A DNA stretch of 64,000 bases, from the NCBI GenBank assembly GCA_037481875.1, contig JBBFKY010000003.1, positions 344,428-408,427 of the forward strand, given 5' to 3'. Below, piece after piece: positions 43,792 through 52,676 of the stretch; within the stretch, counting starts at the first letter, position 1, and every line of letters begins with the position of its first letter. The position numbers were made by a program, and so were the translations under genes. The stretch comes from Desulfosoma sp. GTDB lineage: Bacteria; Desulfobacterota; Syntrophobacteria; Syntrophobacterales; DSM-9756. Under the pieces are notes generated by a model. It had not been told where the DNA came from. It worked only from the letters and a program-made list of their open reading frames with translations, and ran no database searches.

Positions 43792-44634
43792 TTACGCTGA
43801 TACATTTCCTTTACTGATTTTCGATGAAGGTTCATGACGACTTTCCAAATATCTTTTGGGCACCAAGGTCACTCTGGGAAAATTTCCCAGTGGACTTTTG
43901 TCCACGAGCACCACGCATCCGTAAGTTTCTTCGAGAGTTTGAAAAGTAAATACCTCTTCCGGAGGCCCCTGGCGTATGACATGACCGTTTTTCAGCAGCA
44001 GAACACGATTTCCGTACATGGCCGCCAGGTTGATATCGTGGGAGACCATAATGACGGTGAGTTGACGTTCTCGTCGCAGATCTTCCAGAAGATCCATAAG
44101 GCGGATCTGATGGGCGGGATCCAGGGCGGCGGTCGGTTCGTCCAGCAGAAGCAGTCGGGGTTCCTGGCACAGGGCTTGAGCCAGAAAGATGCGCTGCCTC
44201 TCCCCACCGCTTAGGCTCGTGACAGGACGGTTCCACAGGTGGACCACATCCGTCAGAGCCATAGCTTCCATCGCTTTGGCTGTGTCGTCGGCATCTTCCA
44301 GGTGCAACAAGCTGAGGTGCGGATGGCGCCCCATGAGCACCACTTCCAAGGCGGTAAAAGCAAAATCCATAAACACAATCTGGGGTAGATAAGCAATCAG
44401 GCGAGCTCGGTCTCTTCGACGATAAGATGCCATGGATCGGTCCAAGAGCCTCACGGTCCCTGAATCAGGCTGTTCCAATCCTGCCAGGAGCTTGAGAAGA
44501 GTGCTTTTTCCCGACCCGTTGGGACCGGCCACAATAAAAAACTCTCCCTCCCTCACGGACATCGAAACATGATCCAGGGCTTTGACAGCCCCGTAGGAAA
44601 AAGTCACATTCTCAAGAGACACCATGGTCTTCAT
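43792..44634 (-). CDS. btuD: Cobalamin-type ABC transporter ATPase
   Basis: A 280-residue ATPase of the FecE/BtuD/HmuV family: Walker A GPNGSGKSTLLK, signature LSGGERQRIFLAQALC, Walker B LLLLDEPTAALDP, switch VSHDINLAAM. About 25 extra residues follow the core. It overlaps the permease gene by 4 bp. The B12 assignment comes from the riboswitch and BtuB-like receptor at the head of the operon. Confidence 0.88.
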   Translation of the reverse strand: MKTMVSLENVTFSYGAVKALDHVSMSVREGEFFIVAGPNGSGKSTLLKLLAGLEQPDSGTVRLLDRSMASYRRRDRARLIAYLPQIVFMDFAFTALEVVLMGRHPHLSLLHLEDADDTAKAMEAMALTDVVHLWNRPVTSLSGGERQRIFLAQALCQEPRLLLLDEPTAALDPAHQIRLMDLLEDLRRERQLTVIMVSHDINLAAMYGNRVLLLKNGHVIRQGPPEEVFTFQTLEETYGCVVLVDKSPLGNFPRVTLVPKRYLESRHEPSSKISKGNVSA

Positions 44635-45659
44635 CGCATGGCTCGGCGTAACAACAGAATGAATAAGGGCGCTCCGATCAGGGCCGTGATCACCCCGGCG
44701 GGCATTTCTCCATGTTTAGGAATCCAGCGGGCCAGGGTATCGCACAGGATCAAGTACGCCCCTCCCCCGAAAAAGCAGGCGGGTACCAGCACTCGATGAT
44801 CCGGTCCGAAAAGCAGCCGCAGCGCGTGCGGCACCGCCAAGCCCACAAATCCTAGGAGTCCCGTGGCACAGACCGCGGCGCTGACCATGATCGTGCACAC
44901 CGCCAGCAGGAACAGGCGTGTCCTTTTGACGGGAACCCCAAGGGCTTCCGCGGTTTCTCGACCCATGAGCATCACGTTCATGGGACGAGCCATGGCAAAA
45001 AGGATCATGGAACAGATCACCAGCACCACACCCAAGCCATACACGGCGGACATTTCGGCGCGGGATAAATCTCCCATGAGCCAGAAAAGGATGCTGTGCA
45101 AGCGAGCATCCTGCGTGGTGGAAACGAAAAACAAAATGAGCGCCCCACAGAAGGCGTTGATCATGACACCGGAGAGCAGCAAGGTATCCCGGCGTAAACC
45201 GCCGCGCCCGGAAGCAAGAAGCAACACGAAGGTCAGGGACAAAGCACTGGAAACAAAAGCCATGGCACTTACACCCGGGAAAAGGGAAAGCCCCATGAGG
45301 ATCCCCGCAATGGCCCCAACGGCCGCACCTCCGGATGTGCCAAGAATATAGGGTTCCGCCAGAGGATTCCGCAGAAGGGCTTGAAACACGAGACCACCAA
45401 GGGCCAAAGCCGCTCCTGTTTCCAAGGCCATCCAAACCCTGGGCCAACGCAGTTGCCAGAGAATGGTCCACATGGTGGCATCCACAGCGTCTTTGCCTTG
45501 AAAGGATCGAAAAACGGCCGCAAAATCGATCCCTGAGGATCCAACGGCTAAGCCAAAGATCATAGCTCCAGCCAAAACCAAGGCGCAAAGGACCGTCACA
45601 ATCAGCATACGGGTCGGTGTGACCACAGGAGTGGGCCTATCTTGCTGATGGGAGGTCAT
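44631..45659 (-). CDS. btuC: Cobalamin-type ABC transporter permease (FecCD family)
   Basis: A 342-residue permease with about ten helices: QLRWPRVWMALETGAALALGGLVFQALLRNPL, YILGTSGGAAVGA, and GLLGFVGLAVPHALRLLFGPDHR. The two-subunit BtuC dimer forms the B12 channel. It overlaps the binding protein gene by 23 bp. Confidence 0.9.
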   Translation of the reverse strand: MTSHQQDRPTPVVTPTRMLIVTVLCALVLAGAMIFGLAVGSSGIDFAAVFRSFQGKDAVDATMWTILWQLRWPRVWMALETGAALALGGLVFQALLRNPLAEPYILGTSGGAAVGAIAGILMGLSLFPGVSAMAFVSSALSLTFVLLLASGRGGLRRDTLLLSGVMINAFCGALILFFVSTTQDARLHSILFWLMGDLSRAEMSAVYGLGVVLVICSMILFAMARPMNVMLMGRETAEALGVPVKRTRLFLLAVCTIMVSAAVCATGLLGFVGLAVPHALRLLFGPDHRVLVPACFFGGGAYLILCDTLARWIPKHGEMPAGVITALIGAPLFILLLRRAMR

Positions 45660-46575
45660 GGAAAAGTTCCGGATGAAGAATTTTCGCCAGCAGTTCCAAC
45701 CCTTCTACCAACCTAGGACCAGGCCGATCAAAAAGATCAGACGGCACCAGAGACACACGGTTCATGGCCGCCGCCGGTATGCCTCGCCATTGCAGCCACT
45801 GTTCACGCACCTGTTCGAAGACCTGCTCCCGTTCCATGGACGAGACAATAATGAAATCCGGCCGTAATCTCATGACCTGCTCCAGAGTGAACCTGGGGTA
45901 GGGTTCCGGGCCTTCCGCCACGTTTCTCCCTCCGGCCCGCACAATGATCTCATGCGCAAAGGTTTCCGTTCCCACGGAAACGATGGGGGAAACCCCGATT
46001 TGAAAAAACACTCTCGGTCTGTCAAGGACGGTGCCGAGTCGTTTTTCCACGTCTTGAACACGTCGGCGCATGTCGGCCACCAGAGCCTGCGCCTCATTTT
46101 GCACTTGAAGCACATCCCCCAGAGCCAGAAGGGTTTCCATGACTTGGCCCAAAGTCCTGGGGTTCACGGCGTACACAGGAATACCGACACTTTCCAGTTT
46201 TTCCACAGCTTCTCGAGGATTCCCGTCCTTGATGGCGAGACACAAATCCGGCTTCAGGGCCACGATTTTTTCCACGTCCGGGTGCACGTAAGAGCCTACT
46301 CGAGGAAGATCCTTCGGGAACGCCGGATAATTGCTGTAGCGACTCACTCCCACCACTCGATACCCCGCCCCCAGAGCAAAAACCATTTCCGTGAGGCTTG
46401 GCGCCATGGTGATGATCCTTTGGGGCCTTTCCGGAACACGGACTTGTCTTCCCACCGGATCCACCACATCACGAGCGTAGGACCACGAGGCCGACAGGAG
46501 TACGAGTCCAAAAACGCAGACCCAAACACATCGTGCCGAGCTGATCCATGATTCGAGACCAAGTCCACGGTTCAC
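45637..46575 (-). CDS. btuF: Periplasmic cobalamin-binding protein
   Basis: A 312-residue class III binding protein with a signal peptide (VWVCVFGLVLLSASWSYA). The lobe motifs are RIITMAPSLTEMVFALGAGYRVVGVS, VEKIVALKPDLCLA and LRPDFIIVSS. The start is GTG, 20 bp after the receptor gene, with GGGGATGG upstream. Placement between btuB and btuC supports B12 as ligand. Confidence 0.88.
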   Translation of the reverse strand: MNRGLGLESWISSARCVWVCVFGLVLLSASWSYARDVVDPVGRQVRVPERPQRIITMAPSLTEMVFALGAGYRVVGVSRYSNYPAFPKDLPRVGSYVHPDVEKIVALKPDLCLAIKDGNPREAVEKLESVGIPVYAVNPRTLGQVMETLLALGDVLQVQNEAQALVADMRRRVQDVEKRLGTVLDRPRVFFQIGVSPIVSVGTETFAHEIIVRAGGRNVAEGPEPYPRFTLEQVMRLRPDFIIVSSMEREQVFEQVREQWLQWRGIPAAAMNRVSLVPSDLFDRPGPRLVEGLELLAKILHPELFHDLPSAR

Positions 46576-46595
46576 AGGCCATCCCCATAAGCCTT

Positions 46596-48587
46596 TTAGA
46601 ATTTCATCGATGCTCCCAGCATGAAAGCCGCACCAGGCGCAGAATATCCGAAAACCTGTTCGTAGTCGGCATCCAGAATGTTCGTTCCTTTAAGGAAAAT
46701 TTCCAAATTTTTCATGGGCATGGGAACCGGCATGTCATAAGAGACCACGGCATCCAGGACGAAATAATCATCTAGGCGGACTCGTCCTGGTGCCATCCAA
46801 TCGCGATAGTCCGCATCATCTCGGCTTCCCACGTAATGCCCGACAAGTCGGCAATGAAGGTTTTTCCAGCGGGAATGCAGCCAGCCTGAAGCGCTATACT
46901 TCGGCCGACGTAGAAGTTTCTTTCCTTCCTGAAAAGCCACGGAATCCAGCCCACCATCATCGGTCACTTTCGTATCCAAAAAGGTCATGCTGGCTCCCGC
47001 CGTCATGTTTTCCATCAGGTGAGCTTCCAGGCCCAGTTCCACACCACGGCTTTTGGCGGCTTGAATGTTGAAAAAATTCGGCGTCCTTTCGGGCGGGGCT
47101 GGGAAAGGGGTCGGCACGTAGGCAATAAGCTCTTTGGAGCGGCTTTCAAAGTAGCTCGCTGAAGCCTGAAGCCGCCGACCAAGACGCTGGGACACTCCCA
47201 CTTCCCAGGATGTGGCTTTTTCCGGATCCAGATCGGGGTTTCCCAGGGTCCAGGAGTCGTTGGCGAAATTTTCATAGAAAGTGGGTTCCTTGATGCCTTC
47301 AGCAGCCGCCACCCGCAGCGTGGTTCCCGTTTCCTGAATGTCCAGAGCCGCCATTCCTCGAGGTGTCACTTCGGTGCCATAAGCACTATTGTCTTCCACA
47401 CGAAAACCACCCACCAGATGAAGACGCTGAAACAGCCTTACCTGTTCCTGCACATAGACGGCATCGTTGGAGCGGTCCGCACTGAGTTTCGTGGTCTCGA
47501 AATAGACCGTTTCCTGCTTGTAATTTTGCTGATCCCGTTCGTAACCGACCGTCAAGACGCTCGTGACATTCTCCCAAAGAGACCAAGAAAGGTTCGCATG
47601 ATAATCCAAAGTGGCGCGCGCCTCATTGTAGCGGCCGTAAGAATCAGCGAAATCGGTCACTTCGTCGTAAGGATCCAGGTTCCGACGTCGGTTCTGATGA
47701 TAGCCGAAACTGACCACGTTTTCCCACCATGGAGTGCTCTGAACCCTGGTGGAAACACCCAACACGGTGTCCTGTTGCCTCTGGGTTTGGTGCGGATCCA
47801 AAGGGGCGTACTTATCCCCGGTGCTTTCCGTAGGGTATTCGTAGCGGCTGTCTGTCCATCGCCCCGTCAAGCTTACCTCCCAGGTGTCCTTAGGAAAGAA
47901 ATCGAACCGGGTGCTCATGGTATTGTTCCAATAATCGTTGTTGATCTTGAGAATACCTCCGTCGTCGATTCGGCCGTAGGCGGCGGAATACCCGAAGCGA
48001 TCGTTACCGCCTGAAACACGCACCTTTTGCTCTCCCATGTAGCGATTTCGATCCGAACGTATTCCATGGGCTGTGGAAACTTCCACCGAGCCGGGGCCGG
48101 ATCCGGATTTGGTGAAAATGTGTATGACCCCACCGATGGCATCGGATCCATACAGAGAGCTCTGGGGACCTCGGACGATTTCAATACGCTCGATATTGTC
48201 CGTGCTAAGATTTTCCCAATAAAAATCGCCGCCGCTCAGGTTCACGTGCACACCGTCGATGAGTACCATTGTGTAGTTGGCTTCTCCGCCACGAGGAAAA
48301 ACCACGGTTTGGGATCCGCGGGATCCAAAACGAATGGGATGAAACCCGGCCACATCCTGAAGCAGTTCCGCCACGTCGGAAGCCCGCCGTGCCTTGATTT
48401 CCTCTTCCGTGATCACTGTGGATGAAACCCCTAGATACTGCATCGGAACAGCCGTTCGCGTCGCCGTCACCACCACATCCTCCGCTTTCCACACAGGCTG
48501 ATCCGTTCCAAGGCTTGGTATCGCCCACACCGAAATCACGACCATGACAATGGCTGCCAAACCCGGGTGTTTCCACCTTTGCCCCAT
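46596..48587 (-). CDS. btuB: TonB-dependent vitamin B12 receptor
   Basis: A 663-residue outer-membrane receptor with a signal peptide (LAAIVMVVISVWAIPSLG), the BtuB-like TonB box EDVVVTATR, a plug with VVFPRGGEANYTMVLIDGVHVN and IEIVRGPQSSLYGSDAIGGVIHI, and a barrel ending LGASMKF. GAGGA lies before the ATG; 100 upstream in-frame codons run into the riboswitch terminator and are not coding. Expression is controlled by the cobalamin riboswitch about 340 bp upstream. Confidence 0.92.
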   Translation of the reverse strand: MGQRWKHPGLAAIVMVVISVWAIPSLGTDQPVWKAEDVVVTATRTAVPMQYLGVSSTVITEEEIKARRASDVAELLQDVAGFHPIRFGSRGSQTVVFPRGGEANYTMVLIDGVHVNLSGGDFYWENLSTDNIERIEIVRGPQSSLYGSDAIGGVIHIFTKSGSGPGSVEVSTAHGIRSDRNRYMGEQKVRVSGGNDRFGYSAAYGRIDDGGILKINNDYWNNTMSTRFDFFPKDTWEVSLTGRWTDSRYEYPTESTGDKYAPLDPHQTQRQQDTVLGVSTRVQSTPWWENVVSFGYHQNRRRNLDPYDEVTDFADSYGRYNEARATLDYHANLSWSLWENVTSVLTVGYERDQQNYKQETVYFETTKLSADRSNDAVYVQEQVRLFQRLHLVGGFRVEDNSAYGTEVTPRGMAALDIQETGTTLRVAAAEGIKEPTFYENFANDSWTLGNPDLDPEKATSWEVGVSQRLGRRLQASASYFESRSKELIAYVPTPFPAPPERTPNFFNIQAAKSRGVELGLEAHLMENMTAGASMTFLDTKVTDDGGLDSVAFQEGKKLLRRPKYSASGWLHSRWKNLHCRLVGHYVGSRDDADYRDWMAPGRVRLDDYFVLDAVVSYDMPVPMPMKNLEIFLKGTNILDADYEQVFGYSAPGAAFMLGASMKF

Positions 48588-48721
48588 GGCTTTTCCTCCT
48601 CTTTTGATTCGGAAGTGTTCCCGACCACGCCCCGTGAAGCCTCGTTCCATGGCAAACCCCTCACCACATCCATGCAGGAACTCCATGCAGGAACAACCCA
48701 ACGTGCACACCTTGCCGGCAA

Positions 48722-48760
48722 TCCCCGTAAGGGCGAGGCGGCACCCCGCCCTCACAACCC
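48722..48760. repeat. Dispersed GC-rich repeat, fragment F
   Basis: CGTAAGGGCGAGGCGGCACCCCGCCCTCAC is one palindromic module of the dispersed family. It lies between the riboswitch terminator and the btuB start, in an otherwise featureless 300-bp untranslated stretch. Confidence 0.45.
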
Positions 48761-48885
48761 GTGTCTGGATTGGCGCGGCTCTGGTCTCGGAAGTTCCCAT
48801 AGGGGAGCGGTGGTGCTCCGTCTCTAAAATCAACTTCCAGGCTCTGACAATGCTTCTTGTTAAAAGGGCTACGCCGCTAGGCATC

Positions 48886-48918
48886 AAATAAAAAACCCGG
48901 GTTCCTGAAGAACCCGGG
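48886..48918 (-). terminator. Expression platform terminator of the cobalamin riboswitch
   Basis: On the minus strand CCCGGGTT and AACCCGGG (8 bp, small loop) are followed by a run TTTTTTATT. It follows the aptamer directly and precedes btuB, so B12 binding would favour this hairpin and stop transcription. Confidence 0.85.
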
Positions 48919-48939
48919 ATCTCCCTTTTTCATCCGGTG

Positions 48940-49149
48940 GTTTCCTCGGCCGTCATCCTCATCCACCCGAAGGTGCGGCCGTAGTTTCTATCCAGGCAGG
49001 TCTTCTGACTCTCGGATCATCCTACCGGCTGCGCCTTCCCACCCTCAGATGAAAGGCAGTGGCTTTAGGCAGCCTTCGTTCCCGATTACAGCGGCGGGCC
49101 CGTTCCCGATTTTCACGGGATTCCCTATTAAGCTGGAAAGCACCTGGAC
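48940..49149 (-). ncRNA. Cobalamin riboswitch
   Basis: On the minus strand the leader contains the B12-box region GTCAGAAGACCTGCC (close to the consensus AGYCAGGAGACCTGCC), the GCCACTG element, GGTGGGAAGGCGCAGCC, and a GGGAAnnnnGTGAAAATC segment (GGGAATCCCGTGAAAATCGG). Order and spacing match the AdoCbl riboswitch class. It controls btuB-btuF-btuC-btuD. Confidence 0.92.
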
Positions 49150-49155
49150 ACCGAT

Positions 49156-49184
49156 CTCCTAGCAAGCACCTTGTTGTCTGTCAA
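49156..49184 (-). promoter_or_regulatory. Promoter of the riboswitch/B12 operon
   Basis: A perfect -35 TTGACA, 17-bp spacer and a -10 candidate TAGGAG (3 of 6) place the transcription start right at the 5' end of the riboswitch aptamer. The fit of position makes it convincing despite the weak -10. Confidence 0.55.
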
Positions 49185-49551
49185 GCATGGAGAAATTCCC
49201 CGTGGGATTGTGCTCCTGTGGGACATCGGGAAATGTGTGTGAAGAGAGCGCCATGCAGCCGGAATTCACTTCCAGAACACGTTTTTCGTGGTAGGTGGCA
49301 AGGAAATAGCGGCACCGGCCGATGTCGGCACTCCAAAGGCGCTCAATATCTTCCGCCTTGGGAAAGATCTTGCCCTGAACCGACGGGGCCGGCCAAGCGT
49401 TGAAACCTTGAAGGGGGGACCGAGATGTCCGCCCCACGACCGCTTCGTGAAAGACTTTTTTCTCCCGCCCCCGGAAACTAAGAAAAACTAGGCTTAAGCA
49501 TAAGCAGGCGGTTTTTATGCATCAGACCGTTCGAAGCGGTCCCTGTCGAGG

Positions 49552-50409
49552 TCAAGAAGGCCCTTTGTCGGTTCCAAAGCTGTGCTCAGGTCCTGGAAAA
49601 ATGCCGCCTTCCACCTCTTGACGGTATCGGCTGACCGCCTCCATAAGCCTTTGACCCAGCATATCGTATTGCTTGACGAACCTTGGAACAAATCGGTCAA
49701 ATAAACCCACAAGATCGTGAATCACCAAAACCTGACCGTCACACGCCGGTCCGGCGCCGATCCCGATGGTAGGAATAGGCACGGCTTCCGTAACGCGTTC
49801 GGCGAGAGGCGCCGGAATCGCTTCCAGGACCAAGCTGAAACATCCCGCTTGGGACAAAGCTATGGCATCGTCTATCAGTTTTTTGGCTGCCGCCTCATCT
49901 TTTCCCTGGACCTTGAACCCTCCCAGCTTGGCAATACTTTGCGGAGTCAGACCCAGATGGCCCTGCACCGGAATGCCGGCTTCCACGATCGCTTCCACCT
50001 GCCTGATCACGGAAGCGCCCCCTTCCAGCTTAACCGCCTGAGCCCGCCCTTCCTTAAGAAAGCGGCCGGCGTTTTCCACGGCTTGGGACACACTGGCTTG
50101 ATAGGACAAAAAAGGCATATCCCCGATGACCAAAGCCCTCTGAGCGCCCCGAGCGACAGCTCGCGTGTGGTGCAACATCTCTTCCATGGTCACCGAAAGG
50201 GTGTCTTCGTGGCCCAGCATGACCATCGCCAAGGAATCTCCCACAAGGATCATGTCCACACCGGCTCGATCCACCCATCGAGCCATGCAGTAGTCATAGG
50301 CGGTAAGCATGGTGAGCTTGCGCCGCCCCTTGGCCGCCATAACGTTTGGGACGGTGATTCGAGACGGCGATGTCATGGATGGTGCTTCAGGTCTTTGGTT
50401 CGTGGTCAT
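49552..50409 (-). CDS. panB: 3-methyl-2-oxobutanoate hydroxymethyltransferase
   Basis: First step of pantothenate synthesis: ketopantoate from 2-oxoisovalerate and methylene-tetrahydrofolate. The 285-residue (betaalpha)8 enzyme shows MLTAYDYCMARWVDRAGVDMILVGDSLAMVMLGH (metal-binding Asp in GDS), GDMPFLSYQ, VKLEGG, VQGHLGLTPQS and PTIGIGAGPACDGQVLV. Overlaps the ketopantoate reductase gene upstream by 23 bp. Confidence 0.95.
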   Translation of the reverse strand: MTTNQRPEAPSMTSPSRITVPNVMAAKGRRKLTMLTAYDYCMARWVDRAGVDMILVGDSLAMVMLGHEDTLSVTMEEMLHHTRAVARGAQRALVIGDMPFLSYQASVSQAVENAGRFLKEGRAQAVKLEGGASVIRQVEAIVEAGIPVQGHLGLTPQSIAKLGGFKVQGKDEAAAKKLIDDAIALSQAGCFSLVLEAIPAPLAERVTEAVPIPTIGIGAGPACDGQVLVIHDLVGLFDRFVPRFVKQYDMLGQRLMEAVSRYRQEVEGGIFPGPEHSFGTDKGPS

Positions 50410-51328
50410 AGGAGCTCTCCTTTATTCTGACCAGTTGGGTCAAGGTCCAGTTGACAGGGGCCGAAAGACCGCGCTCTTCCGCATACTGCACGACGGCTCC
50501 GTTGATGGCGTTGATTTCCGTAGGTCGCCGGGCTTCCACATCCTGACGCATGGACGAACGATTGGTCGCCGTCGCCTGCGCTACCGCCAAAACATGTTCC
50601 ACGGTGTCTTCGGGAAGGTGGATCCCTTCAGTTCGTGCCACGGCCATGGCTTCTCGAACCGCCGCCGCACACAGTTCCCGTGCCAGCACGATGCCAGGAA
50701 TTTGGCCGTTTGTAAGGCCGCAGAGCGCCGTAATGGCATTGATCCCCACGTTCACGCATAGTTTTTGCCAAAGAATCCGGCGAATATCCTCACGGTAATG
50801 GGCTTCCAGGCCGGATTCGGCAAAAAGGTTCAAAATGTTCTGGATTCCAGGTGGCTTCGATCCGGTGAAACTTCCAAAAGAGGTGGGGCCGACCCCTCCA
50901 TGGCGGACCACTCCCGGAGCCAGCTTGGTGGCTCCCTGGGCCGTTACCCCCACAAGGACGCGTTCCGGACCTACCAAATGGGCCAATGTTTCTCCGTTTC
51001 CCATACCGTTTTGAAGGGTGAGAAAAAGTGTTTCAGGCGTCACAGATTGAGGAGGCACCAAGCGCAAGGCTTCCCTTGTGGCGTAGCTTTTCACCATGAC
51101 CAGAACCAGATCTGCGCCCGGTTCCAAAGGCACCGGTTCAAAGGACGCGTTCAGGCGCACAAGCTTTTCCTCCCCATCCATTTCCTGAAGACGCAGCCCA
51201 TGAGTTTGAATGGCTTCCACATGGGTCACATCCACATCCAACAAAAGAACCTCAGCTCCAGCCATGGCAAATCGCGCTCCGAAAAGACAACCCATGGCTC
51301 CGGCTCCTACCACAAGCACATGCATCAT
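50387..51328 (-). CDS. panE: 2-dehydropantoate 2-reductase
   Basis: Second step of pantoate synthesis, NADPH-dependent. In this 313-residue protein the Rossmann loop HVLVVGAGAMGCLFGARFA is at the N-terminus and TLQNGMGNGE is in the middle. The C-terminal ketopantoate-binding domain has the catalytic Lys in LWQKLCVNVGINAITALCG. ATG chosen after GGAGAG; two adjacent ATGs are possible. It precedes and overlaps panB. Confidence 0.92.
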   Translation of the reverse strand: MMHVLVVGAGAMGCLFGARFAMAGAEVLLLDVDVTHVEAIQTHGLRLQEMDGEEKLVRLNASFEPVPLEPGADLVLVMVKSYATREALRLVPPQSVTPETLFLTLQNGMGNGETLAHLVGPERVLVGVTAQGATKLAPGVVRHGGVGPTSFGSFTGSKPPGIQNILNLFAESGLEAHYREDIRRILWQKLCVNVGINAITALCGLTNGQIPGIVLARELCAAAVREAMAVARTEGIHLPEDTVEHVLAVAQATATNRSSMRQDVEARRPTEINAINGAVVQYAEERGLSAPVNWTLTQLVRIKESSYDHEPKT

Positions 51329-51557
51329 CGGCTTGTTCTCTCCTTTCTCCGCGGTTCTATGACCTGAACGGCCTAATCCATCTCTCTCGGTCGATATGGA
51401 TCGCCAGACATACTGGCAAAGATCGATCCTCAGGACAAGGACGCCTCGAACTTTTTTTCCCTGCACTCTCGGACTGCCGTAAACCCTTTGACGAAAGGCC
51501 TTGTCTAAGAGGGTGTCAATCAGGAGAGGAACAGGATTCTTTCATAGGAGAGAGGAC

Positions 51558-51902
51558 ATGAGGAAAAACCACAAGGCGTTGATGATCCTCATCCTTATTC
51601 TTGCTCTTGGGGTTTTGGGTATGGCCGCGGACGCCGAAGCTCGTAAGTCGAAACACCATAAACACTACCACTATGTTCCGGCTCCATGCCCGTCACAGAA
51701 AATCGTCGTGCACCACTACTACCCGTATCCTACGTACCGATACGCGCCACCGCCACCGCCCCGTCGTGTTCATGTGTACCATTACTACGAACCGTGTTAT
51801 CCTTGGTGCGGCTCTTACCCTGCTCCACGAGGCCCCTATGTGGGTGGCTATGTGGGAGACGGGGGATGGTCCTTGATTTTTGAAACGGGCGGCCGCTGGT
51901 AA
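51558..51902 (+). CDS. His/Tyr/Pro-rich small exported protein, family not recognised
   Basis: A 114-residue protein with a good ribosome site (AGGAGAGAGG) and a clear signal peptide (ALMILILILALGVLGMAADAEA). The mature part is dominated by His, Tyr and Pro: KHHKHYHYVPAP, VVHHYYPYPTYRYAPPPPP, VYHYYEPCYPWCGSYP, then a Gly-rich end with GGWSLIFETGGRW. Three Cys residues. Such composition suggests metal binding or an extracellular matrix/coat role, but I cannot assign a family. The ECF sigma factor gene starts about 60 bp downstream on the same strand. Confidence 0.65.
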   Translation: MRKNHKALMILILILALGVLGMAADAEARKSKHHKHYHYVPAPCPSQKIVVHHYYPYPTYRYAPPPPPRRVHVYHYYEPCYPWCGSYPAPRGPYVGGYVGDGGWSLIFETGGRW

Positions 51903-51959
51903 GACGCATGGCTTAGCGACCAGGGCCCGTGCGACGGACCCCGTACGGAAGGCTACTCG

Positions 51960-52676
51960 GTGACTTACTCCTTTCAGGTGCCTGAGGACACCCCTTTGGA
52001 GGTTCCGGAACCGTTAAAGGAGCGCCACGAAAAGGGCAACGGTTCGGACCCGAAAGGCGGTGATGAGTTCAGTCTGGTGCTTCGAGCGCAGGCGGGGGAT
52101 GCCGCCGCCATGGACGCCATCATCGCCGCCTACCAACAGATGGTGTTTTCCGTGGCTTATGCTCTGAGCGGGTTTGATCGCGATGAGGCCATGGATGTCA
52201 CTCAGGAAACACTGATCCAGGTTTTTCGAAAAATCGACCAATTTGAAGGGCGATCGTCTCTAGGCGCCTGGATCCGGCGTATCGCCGTCAACACAAGCCT
52301 TCTGGCTCTGAAAAGAAAAAAACGGCGCCTTCAATTCATTCTGCCCTGGCGCCTTTTCGCCAAGGATGAAAATGAGGAACGGCTCTTTGATCTGCCGGAC
52401 GACAATGACGGCACGGGACCCAAAGATCCATTGGAAGCCCTTTCCACCAAGGAACTGCAACGGGATGTGCGCAAAGCGATGGAAGGTCTTTCCGAGAAGC
52501 AACGGACCGTTTTTCTCCTCAAGGTGTTTGAGGAATTAACCATTGCGGAAATCGCCGAAGTGACAGGCATGGCCTTAGGAACCGTGAAAACCCACCTGTT
52601 TCGTGCCACACGCACCGTAAGAGACCGCCTGACGGCCATGGGTTACGGCGACAATCCACAGGGGACGACTTCATGA
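51960..52676 (+). CDS. ECF-type RNA polymerase sigma factor
   Basis: A 238-residue sigma-70 family protein with region 2 (MVFSVAYALSGFDRDEAMDVTQETLIQVFRKIDQFEG) and region 4 (LSEKQRTVFLLKVFEELTIAEIAEVTGMALGTVKTHLFRA). It has no region 3, as in RpoE-like factors. An acidic, Pro-rich ~35-residue N-terminal extension precedes region 2. The start is GTG with AAGG upstream. It overlaps the anti-sigma gene by 4 bp, the usual sigma/anti-sigma pairing. Confidence 0.9.
   Translation: MTYSFQVPEDTPLEVPEPLKERHEKGNGSDPKGGDEFSLVLRAQAGDAAAMDAIIAAYQQMVFSVAYALSGFDRDEAMDVTQETLIQVFRKIDQFEGRSSLGAWIRRIAVNTSLLALKRKKRRLQFILPWRLFAKDENEERLFDLPDDNDGTGPKDPLEALSTKELQRDVRKAMEGLSEKQRTVFLLKVFEELTIAEIAEVTGMALGTVKTHLFRATRTVRDRLTAMGYGDNPQGTTS

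Noticed and set aside
49159..49437. Minus-strand frame upstream of the riboswitch
   Set aside because: It overlaps the riboswitch promoter and has no family resemblance.
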